A stretch of DNA of 64,000 nt from DATJFH01 sp035495815 (lineage in GTDB: Bacteria > Acidobacteriota > Terriglobia > Bryobacterales > Bryobacteraceae): NCBI GenBank assembly GCA_035495815.1, contig DATJFH010000237.1:1-64000 (forward strand), written 5' to 3'. The notes under the pieces are model-generated. The model had not been told where the DNA came from. It did not search any database and saw only the letters and a list, made by a program, of their open reading frames with translations. Shown piece by piece: positions 51,686 to 58,066 of this stretch (position 1 is its first letter; each line of letters opens with the position of its first letter). A program made the position numbers and the translations under genes.

Positions 51686-52234
51686 TTACTTGCGGGCGGA
51701 GACCGGCGGCTGCTTCAACATCTCTTCGATGGTGCTGCGCAGGTTCTTCTCCTGGTCGTTGAAAAAAGGATCTCCGCCAAGATAAACATGCTGAATCATG
51801 CCCTTTCTATCGATGAAGACCATGCTGGGCACGTACAGCGGTGTCATTACCGAGTGGTCCAGATAAGTCAGGACCTGCTGGTGAGTGGCCCATCCCACCG
51901 GAAAGTTCGGCTGAAACTGGTTGATGAAACCCGGCACCAGCGTCTCCGCGCCCTGGTTGAAGGCGGCCGCCATGACCTGGAAACCCTGCGGTCCGTACTG
52001 CTTCTGTAGCACATTCAGGATCTTCGTGCTCTGCTGGCAATGCGGGCAGGTTGTCTGGATGAAGGCCAGCAGCACCACTTTCCCTTTGTATTGCTTGGGC
52101 GAGGTCTGAGTAGTGGGGGTCAGGTGGACCGTGAAATCCGGCGAGGGGCGGGGAAGCGGCGGCGCCGCGGCAGCCACGGCCGTGAGGCACAAAACGAAGG
52201 CGCAAATGGATCGGATCAAGTTCATTCTCCTCAT
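51686..52234 (-). CDS. TlpA/peroxiredoxin-like thioredoxin-fold protein, copy 1
   Basis: 182 residues. The ATG at 52234 has AAGGA nine bases ahead; an ATG at 52225 is possible but sits only a base or two after another AGGAG. A signal peptide (SICAFVLCLTAVAAAA) is followed by CPHC at Cys63/Cys66 in FIQTTCPHCQQS. It is most like copy 2 (DPFFNDQEKNLRSTIEEML versus DPFQQDQEKNLRAAIESLL). It leads the three-gene unit and lies 21 bases after the metalloprotease-like gene on the same strand. Confidence 0.85.
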   Translation of the reverse strand: MRRMNLIRSICAFVLCLTAVAAAAPPLPRPSPDFTVHLTPTTQTSPKQYKGKVVLLAFIQTTCPHCQQSTKILNVLQKQYGPQGFQVMAAAFNQGAETLVPGFINQFQPNFPVGWATHQQVLTYLDHSVMTPLYVPSMVFIDRKGMIQHVYLGGDPFFNDQEKNLRSTIEEMLKQPPVSARK

Positions 52235-52255
52235 GAATGTCGGTCCTTTTTTATA

Positions 52256-53521
52256 TTAACGCACCCCGGCGGCTTTGGCCTGATCCGGAGAGCTCAACCC
52301 TTCGATGCTGGAGACTCTGTTCCCGTCCAGCCTCACCAGGAAATGCCCGTCGTCTCCTATTCCCGACAGCATCCCTTCGCTTTCGCCGGTCACTTCCATC
52401 TTTTTCCACTTCTTGCGCAGCACCACGGGGTAGAAACGAAAAAATTCCCGGGCAATCCGCGGCGAATCCCACTCAGAGACGTAGCGCAGAATCACCCGGC
52501 CCTTCGATTTGTCCTCGATCAGCCAGTAACGCCCGCCGCGCCAGTGCGGCGCAAGGGAATCAGCCTGGCTTCGGGTGCCGAACTGGCGGATCAGGATCGC
52601 GTGGTCCAGCTCGCCCAGCATACCTTCGGCCAGATCCTTATAGCCTTTGCCGGGTGAGATCCGGGGGAAATCCGGTTTGGCCGGCGCCAGCCGATCGAAG
52701 TAAGTCGCAGGATGCAGAATATGCTGCGTGGTCTCCGGCGGATTGCGGAACACTTCGGAGAACCCCGCCTTTCCCATCCTGGCGTAGACCGCATTCTGAA
52801 AGCGGGCGCCGTCGGTGTACGGAAACACCAGCGTCTCGCGCAGGTACAAGGGAACGCTGTTGAACACCGGAAACTGCGACGAGCCTTCGGCGCTGCCGCT
52901 CATGGCTTCGAGCAGACCCGGATTGTCCGCCACCGACTGGTTCACGCGCCGCGCCATCGCCTCGGTCATCAGCCAGGTGGCCTGCCCCTCCATGACCGCC
53001 ATCCGGGCCAGCTCGCTGTCATCGCTGGCGCCGCCCTGTTTGATATATCGCTCCAGCCGGAAATGCTGGTCCGCAAGGGCGTGCGCCAGCTCGTGAACCA
53101 GCGCCGCCTCCTGCATTCCGGACGACGCCCAATCCGTGAGAAACAGCTTCTTCTTGTGATAATCGTAGAACGCCGCCGCTTGCTCGGTAAGCAGGTCGAC
53201 GGTCGATTGCTCCAGGTTGAAATCCGATGGAACGAAGCCGATTTTCTTGAGCGTCATTTCCTCGGCGCGCAATTGTTCCGGCTTCACAGTCTCCTTGACG
53301 CGATCCTTGAGGAATTCGTTCACTTTATCGCGCGTGATCAGGTCGTAGCGTATGCTCTTTTTCGCCTTGAGCCCGGAAATGGCGGCCAGCTCGTTGAGAC
53401 CGCGGTCGATCTCGCGGAAGATCTGGCGCCGGTCGTCCAGCTTCTCCTGCGCGGCAGCCGCCAGAGCGCCCAGCAGGGCGAGCACGGAAAGAATGCGTTT
53501 CCAACCGGAGGCGGGTATCAA
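52256..53521 (-). CDS. Exported zinc-metalloprotease-like protein (HELAH)
   Basis: 421 residues from a TTG at 53521, chosen because the signal peptide (WKRILSVLALLGALAAAAQ) starts just after it. The longer open frame upstream crosses a rightward gene and has no homology. HELAH at 143-147 with Glu178 in MEGQATW forms a gluzincin-like metal site. A C-terminal part includes WLIEDKSKGRVILRYVSEWDSPRIA. The family is not recognised with certainty. The neighbours are three thioredoxin-fold exported proteins, so a common role in envelope protein maturation is possible. Confidence 0.75.
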   Translation of the reverse strand: MIPASGWKRILSVLALLGALAAAAQEKLDDRRQIFREIDRGLNELAAISGLKAKKSIRYDLITRDKVNEFLKDRVKETVKPEQLRAEEMTLKKIGFVPSDFNLEQSTVDLLTEQAAAFYDYHKKKLFLTDWASSGMQEAALVHELAHALADQHFRLERYIKQGGASDDSELARMAVMEGQATWLMTEAMARRVNQSVADNPGLLEAMSGSAEGSSQFPVFNSVPLYLRETLVFPYTDGARFQNAVYARMGKAGFSEVFRNPPETTQHILHPATYFDRLAPAKPDFPRISPGKGYKDLAEGMLGELDHAILIRQFGTRSQADSLAPHWRGGRYWLIEDKSKGRVILRYVSEWDSPRIAREFFRFYPVVLRKKWKKMEVTGESEGMLSGIGDDGHFLVRLDGNRVSSIEGLSSPDQAKAAGVR

Positions 53522-53531
53522 GCTTTCAGGA

Positions 53532-53537
53532 TACAAT
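53532..53537 (+). promoter_or_regulatory. Candidate -10 element of the small basic protein gene
   Basis: TACAAT 35 bases before the TTG start at 53573, inside the divergent gap to the metalloprotease-like gene. The leader also holds AAGGAG (53560-53565). Confidence 0.4.
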
Positions 53538-53572
53538 GGTTGATTACGTTTATTGCCTGAAGGAGCAAATCG

Positions 53573-53713
53573 TTGGCTGAAGAAAAGAAGGAAGTTTATA
53601 AAGCGGTGTACCAGGGCAGCGGCACGTTCGTGATCAGCAAGCCGAAGCGCAAGAACGCCAAGATCCACCAGTCCCGGCTCAAAGCCCCCCGCCGCGGATC
53701 CCGCAAGTCGTAA
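53573..53713 (+). CDS. Small highly basic protein of unknown function (46 residues)
   Basis: 46 residues from a TTG with AAGGAG at 53560-53565 seven bases upstream. The sequence starts AEEKKEVYKAVYQGSGTFVI and continues with SKPKRKNAKIHQSRLKAPRR and ends GSRKS. About one third of residues are Lys or Arg, mostly in the second half, like a short ribosomal or nucleic-acid-binding protein. It has no signal and no match I recognise. The coding frame sits between a divergent exported protein and the glucarate pair, 31 bases before the next start. Confidence 0.7.
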   Translation: MAEEKKEVYKAVYQGSGTFVISKPKRKNAKIHQSRLKAPRRGSRKS

Positions 53714-53744
53714 AGCCGCAATCCCCGCCTCGCCTTTTTCCGAC

Positions 53745-55052
53745 ATGCGTATCCGGGAAATGAAGCTGCATCCGATCGCCATCGCGGATCCTCCGCTACG
53801 CAGCTCCTACGGACTGCATGCGCCGTTCGCGCTGCGCACCATCGTGGAGCTGGTCTCGACCGATGGACTCACCGGTATCAGCGAAACCTACGGCGGCGAC
53901 GGACCGGTGGCGGCGCTGGAATCGGCCCGCGGCCGCATTGTCGGCAGCGATCCGTTCCAGCTCGCCAGGCTGTCCCTGGGGCTGGCCGCCGGCGCCGGCG
54001 CGCCATCCGGCGATCGCAGCCAGACGTACCTCGTGCCCGGCGAGAACCCCCTCGACCAGGCGTCCCGCACTTTCGCCGCGCTCGAAATCGCGTGTCTCGA
54101 TCTCATCGGCAAAGCGGTCGGGAAGCCGGTTTGCGACGTCATCGGCGGGCGCGTCCGCGACGAAGTCAGCTTCTCCGCCTACCTGTTCTACAAGCATGGA
54201 GGCGGAGGAGGCGTCGGCGAGGACGCCCGCGAGGACGAGTACGGCGAGGTGCTGACTCCGGAAGCGGCCGTGCGTGAAACGAAGCAGATGATGCGGCAGT
54301 ATGGATTCCGGGAGATCAAGCTCAAGGGCGGAGTGCTCGACCCGGACGTGGAAGTCGAGACGATCCGCGCGCTCCGCCGCGAGTTCGGCCCGGAGTATCC
54401 CCTGCGCATCGATCCCAACTGCGCCTGGTCCGTCGAGAAGTCGCTCGAAGTTGGCCGGGCGCTGAAGGAAGAGCTTTCCGACGGCGGGTACCTGGAAGAT
54501 CCCTGCGCCTCGCTCGAAGGCATGGCGGAGGTGCGCCGCGGGCTGCGGGCCGAGGGGATCGATACCCCGCTCGCGAGCAACGTCGCTGTCACCTGCTTCG
54601 CCGACGTGCCTGAGGCGAAGAGGCTCGACGCGGTGCAGATCGTGCTCTCCGACCCTCATTATTGGGGCGGCTTGCGGCAGGTGCAGTCGCTGTCTCATCT
54701 CTGCGATGTGCTCGGCATGGGGCTGTCGATGCACTCGAACAGTCACCTCGGCGTGAGCCTGATGGCCATGACGCACGTGGCCGCCGCCTCCCCGCGCCTG
54801 ACCTACGCCTGCGATACGCACTATCCGTGGCAGACCGCCCGGGACGAAGTCGTGGCCGGCGGACGAATTCCGTTCACCAACGGAGCCGTTAGGATTCCGG
54901 AAAAACCCGGCCTGGGTGTCGAGCTCGACTACGATCAGCTGGCCCGCGGCCGGGAGCGCTACTCGAAGATTCCCTACCGCAAACGTGACGACGAAGCCGA
55001 AATGCGCCGCCACGTCGATCCAAACTGGAAACGGGTTTTGCCGCGCTGGTAG
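53745..55052 (+). CDS. gudD: Glucarate dehydratase
   Basis: 435 residues of the enolase superfamily; it dehydrates D-glucarate to 5-dehydro-4-deoxy-D-glucarate. The base KLK pair is Lys192/Lys194 in IKLKGG, metal ligands include Asp223 and Asn225 in RIDPNC and Glu251 in LEDPC, then Asn279 in ASNVAVT and the catalytic His330 in MHSNSHLG. These match the GudD group rather than mandelate or muconate enzymes. The next gene makes the following enzyme of the same pathway, which supports the call. Confidence 0.92.
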   Translation: MRIREMKLHPIAIADPPLRSSYGLHAPFALRTIVELVSTDGLTGISETYGGDGPVAALESARGRIVGSDPFQLARLSLGLAAGAGAPSGDRSQTYLVPGENPLDQASRTFAALEIACLDLIGKAVGKPVCDVIGGRVRDEVSFSAYLFYKHGGGGGVGEDAREDEYGEVLTPEAAVRETKQMMRQYGFREIKLKGGVLDPDVEVETIRALRREFGPEYPLRIDPNCAWSVEKSLEVGRALKEELSDGGYLEDPCASLEGMAEVRRGLRAEGIDTPLASNVAVTCFADVPEAKRLDAVQIVLSDPHYWGGLRQVQSLSHLCDVLGMGLSMHSNSHLGVSLMAMTHVAAASPRLTYACDTHYPWQTARDEVVAGGRIPFTNGAVRIPEKPGLGVELDYDQLARGRERYSKIPYRKRDDEAEMRRHVDPNWKRVLPRW

Positions 55053-55055
55053 AAT
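55050..55055 (+). promoter_or_regulatory. Candidate -10 element of kdgD, built on a stop codon
   Basis: TAGAAT, whose first three bases are the gudD stop codon, lies six bases before the ATG at 55062. It could give kdgD a leaderless transcript besides read-through from gudD. Confidence 0.35.
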
Positions 55056-55061
55056 TAGCCG

Positions 55062-55985
55062 ATGATGACCGCTACAGATGTACGCCAGAAGTTGACCGGT
55101 GTGTTCGGATTTCCCATCACGCCCTTTCGCAAGGACCTCTCGCTGGACCTGAAAGCGCTGGAGCGCAACGTCGCTGAAATGGCGCAACACCCGTTCTGCG
55201 CCATCGTCGCGGCGGGCGGCACCGGCGAGATGTACTCGATGTCGGTCGACGAGATCGAGCAGGTCGTTCGTGTCACCGTCCAGGCTACCGGCGGACGGAT
55301 GCCCGTGGTGGCCGGCGCCGGTTACAACGCGGTCATCGGCGCCGAAATCGCGCGGCGAATCGAGAAGGCCGGAGCGGACTGCGTGCTCGCGCTGCCCCCC
55401 TACTACATCAACGCTCCGGAAGAGGGGCTGTTCGACTACTATCAGTCGATCGGGGCCGCCAGCGGGCTTCCGCTGTTTGTCTACAGCCGTGACTGGGCGG
55501 TATTCTCGCCATCCATGGTGGCCCGGCTTGCCGACCGCGTCCCGACTCTGGCGGGCTGGAAAGACGGGCAGGGCGTAGCGCGCAAGTATCAGCGCGTCAT
55601 GAACGAAGTAGGCGACCGACTGGCCTGGTTTGGCGGCCTCGGCGACGATTGCGTGCCCGAATACTTCGCCATCGGCGTGCAGGCCTACACCTCCAGCATC
55701 TCCAACATCGCGCCCAAGGTGTCGCTGGCGCTCGCCGAGTCGGGCATCGCCCGCGATTTTCCGCGGCTCAACGCCCTGATGGCCAAGTACGTTCACCCGC
55801 TCTACGCGCTGCGGGAGCGAATGAAGGGCTACGAGGTATCCATCATGAAGGAAGCGATGGAAATGCTCGGCATTCCCGCCGGACCCGTTCGGCCGCCGCT
55901 CACCCAGTGCCGCGCGCAGGACGTAGCCGACCTGCGCAAGCTGGTCGAGGTGTATCGCCAGAGCCTCGAAGCCGGCGCCGCCTGA
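55062..55985 (+). CDS. kdgD: 5-dehydro-4-deoxyglucarate dehydratase
   Basis: 307 residues of the dihydrodipicolinate synthase/NAL family. It removes water and CO2 from 5-dehydro-4-deoxyglucarate to give 2,5-dioxopentanoate. VFGFPITPF marks the N-terminus, GGTGEMYSM the phosphate/acid loop, Tyr141 in VYSRDW and Lys167 in AGWKDGQG are the catalytic pair. The start may be the second ATG, one codon later. With gudD it forms the two-step glucarate route to alpha-ketoglutarate semialdehyde; no aldehyde dehydrogenase gene is in the window. Confidence 0.93.
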   Translation: MMTATDVRQKLTGVFGFPITPFRKDLSLDLKALERNVAEMAQHPFCAIVAAGGTGEMYSMSVDEIEQVVRVTVQATGGRMPVVAGAGYNAVIGAEIARRIEKAGADCVLALPPYYINAPEEGLFDYYQSIGAASGLPLFVYSRDWAVFSPSMVARLADRVPTLAGWKDGQGVARKYQRVMNEVGDRLAWFGGLGDDCVPEYFAIGVQAYTSSISNIAPKVSLALAESGIARDFPRLNALMAKYVHPLYALRERMKGYEVSIMKEAMEMLGIPAGPVRPPLTQCRAQDVADLRKLVEVYRQSLEAGAA

Positions 55986-55996
55986 GCGCCGGATGT

Positions 55997-56002
55997 TACA
56001 AT
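55997..56002 (+). promoter_or_regulatory. Candidate -10 element of efp
   Basis: TACAAT 41 bases before the efp ATG in the 58-base gap after kdgD. AGGAG at 56027-56031 serves as ribosome binding site. Confidence 0.45.
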
Positions 56003-56043
56003 AGTCTCTAATCCTTGAATACAGTTAGGAGTAGTTCGCACCG

Positions 56044-56601
56044 ATGATTTCCTCGACACAGATGCGCCCCGGGATGGTTATCAAGTTTAATAACGATCTG
56101 TTTTCGGTTTTCAGCGTGGCTCACCGCACGCCCGGAAACCTGCGTGGTTTCGTCCAGGCCAAGATGCGGAACCTGCGCAGCGGAACGATGATCGAGCACC
56201 GGTTCTCGTCCGAAGACCGGGTCGAGCGCGCCATTCTGGATGAAGTCGAGATGGAGTATCTGTACGACGACGGCGAGAACTACTACTTCATGAACACGGA
56301 AAATTACGAGCAGACCCATCTGTCGAAGGAACTCCTCGGGGACGCCACCGGTTATCTCATCCCGCAGTTGAAGGTGAAGGTGGAGTTCTACGAAGGCAAG
56401 GCCATGAGCGTCGAGTTGCCTGCTACGGTGGACATGACGGTAGTCGAAACCGAGCCCGGTATCAAGGGAGCTTCGGTTTCGAACGTCACCAAGCCCGCCA
56501 AAATGGAGACGGGTCTGGTTGTGCAGGTCCCGCCGTTCATCAAGGAAAACGAGAAGATCCGCGTCAATACGGCCGAAGGCACCTATCAGGAGCGGGCCTA
56601 G
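56044..56601 (+). CDS. efp: Elongation factor P with Asn at the loop tip
   Basis: 185 residues with all three barrel domains. EF-P enters the ribosomal E site and rescues stalls at consecutive prolines. Domain I begins STQMRPGMVIKFNNDLFSV. The tip of the loop reads RTPGNLRG, placing Asn32 where most homologues have the modified Lys or Arg. The C-terminal domain is normal (VPPFIKENEKIRVNTAEGTY). No earP, epmA, epmB or ymfI gene is in the window. The Asn cannot receive lysylation, rhamnosylation or aminopentanol, so the factor should act unmodified or be modified otherwise. Confidence 0.95.
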   Translation: MISSTQMRPGMVIKFNNDLFSVFSVAHRTPGNLRGFVQAKMRNLRSGTMIEHRFSSEDRVERAILDEVEMEYLYDDGENYYFMNTENYEQTHLSKELLGDATGYLIPQLKVKVEFYEGKAMSVELPATVDMTVVETEPGIKGASVSNVTKPAKMETGLVVQVPPFIKENEKIRVNTAEGTYQERA

Positions 56602-56687
56602 CCGAAATTCCCCTTCGAATCAACGGCCAGACGTAGTGCACTTAACCGGCCGGCAGTCCACAGTTGTGCCGCGCCGGTCATTCTCGG

Positions 56688-56693
56688 TATGAT
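56688..56693 (+). promoter_or_regulatory. Candidate -10 element of the MFS transporter gene
   Basis: TATGAT 14 bases before the ATG at 56708, predicting a leader of about eight bases. No Shine-Dalgarno precedes the ATG. Confidence 0.45.
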
Positions 56694-56707
56694 TTTCGGT
56701 TACTCTC

Positions 56708-58048
56708 ATGGCCGAGCCTATCCCCGCATCTCCACCCCGAATCACACCTGTGCAATGGGTCATCTGCGTCGTGGCCGCGATCGGCTTCGCTTTCGACATC
56801 TACGCCCTCCTGGTCCTGCCGCTCATTGTCCGGCCTGCCTTGATGGAACTCGGCCAGCTCAAGCCCGGAACGCCGGATTTCAACAGCTGGGTGGGAATGC
56901 TGTTTTATGTCCCCGCACTGGCCGGCGGCATTTTCGGCATGGTCGGCGGATACCTCACCGACATCTTCGGACGCCGCCGCATCCTGGTCTGGAGCATCCT
57001 GCTCTATGCGTTCTCGGCGGGCGCGGCGGCCTATGCCACTTCGCTGCCGGTTCTGCTGATTCTGCGGTGCGCCACCTTTGTCGGGGTATCGGTGGAGTTC
57101 GTGGCGGCGGTAGCCTGGCTGGCGGAGCTCTTCCCGGATCCCAAGCAGCGTGAAAAGGCGCTCGGATACACGCAGGCGTTTTCGTCGCTGGGCGGAATGA
57201 TGGTGACCAGCGCTTACTTCCTGGCCGTCAAGTTCGGTCCCGATCTGTTCCCGATCGTCGGAGGGCACGAAGCCTGGCGCTACACGCTGCTCTCGGGCGT
57301 GATTCCCGCCATCCCGCTGATGATCATCCGGCCGTTCCTGCCGGAGTCTCCCATGTGGCAGGAGAAGAAGTCGAAGGGGACGCTGCGCCGCCCCAGTTTC
57401 GCCGAGCTGTTCGAGCCCAAGTACCGCCGCACGACATTGATCACGGCGTGGATGTACGCGTGCAGCTATGGGGCGGCTTTCGGAGCCATTCAGCACCTGC
57501 CGCGCATTGTGCCCGGACTGCCGGAAGTGGTCCACCTCCCCAGGGTGCAGCAGGAGGTGATCGTCAGCGCGGTGCAGGCTTATCAGGAAACCGGCGGCTT
57601 GGTCGGCCGGGTGGTGCTGGCGGCGCTCGCCGTCTACATCGTCGGGCGCCGGAAGCTGCTGCGGGTCTTCCAGGTACCCGGACTGATTTTCGTCCCGCTG
57701 GTATTTCTCTACCCGGCGGTCAATAACCTCGAACTGCTCAAGTGGGGCGTGTTCTTTGCCGGCCTGGTGACCGTGGCCCAATTCAGCTTTTGGGGAAACT
57801 ACCTGCCGCGTGTCTATCCCACGTATCTGCGGGGGACGGGCGAGAGCTTCGCCGCCAATTTCGGGGGACGATTGCTCGGCACCTCAGCGGCGCTGATCAC
57901 CACCAATCTGGCGAATGTGATGCCCGGCGCCACGGCGGCGACCAAGCTGGCATACGCGGCAGCCACCGTGGCGCTGCTGGTCTACCTGGGCGGCTTCATC
58001 GCCAGCTTCTGGCTGCCGGAGCCGCAGAAGCAGGATCTGCCGGATTGA
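56708..58048 (+). CDS. MFS transporter
   Basis: 446 residues with about twelve membrane helices. The motif between helices 2 and 3 is GGYLTDIFGRRR, typical of the major facilitator superfamily, and PEXP-type PFLPESPMW ends the first half. The central loop (about 215-240) is basic. The aspartate in GFAFDIYALLVLP at helix 1 is in the position used for proton coupling in sugar or carboxylate symporters. It follows efp but has its own promoter hexamer. Glucarate uptake would fit the upstream gudD-kdgD pair, but this is only contextual. Confidence 0.88.
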   Translation: MAEPIPASPPRITPVQWVICVVAAIGFAFDIYALLVLPLIVRPALMELGQLKPGTPDFNSWVGMLFYVPALAGGIFGMVGGYLTDIFGRRRILVWSILLYAFSAGAAAYATSLPVLLILRCATFVGVSVEFVAAVAWLAELFPDPKQREKALGYTQAFSSLGGMMVTSAYFLAVKFGPDLFPIVGGHEAWRYTLLSGVIPAIPLMIIRPFLPESPMWQEKKSKGTLRRPSFAELFEPKYRRTTLITAWMYACSYGAAFGAIQHLPRIVPGLPEVVHLPRVQQEVIVSAVQAYQETGGLVGRVVLAALAVYIVGRRKLLRVFQVPGLIFVPLVFLYPAVNNLELLKWGVFFAGLVTVAQFSFWGNYLPRVYPTYLRGTGESFAANFGGRLLGTSAALITTNLANVMPGATAATKLAYAAATVALLVYLGGFIASFWLPEPQKQDLPD

Positions 58049-58066
58049 TACGGCTGCCGGTTCCGG

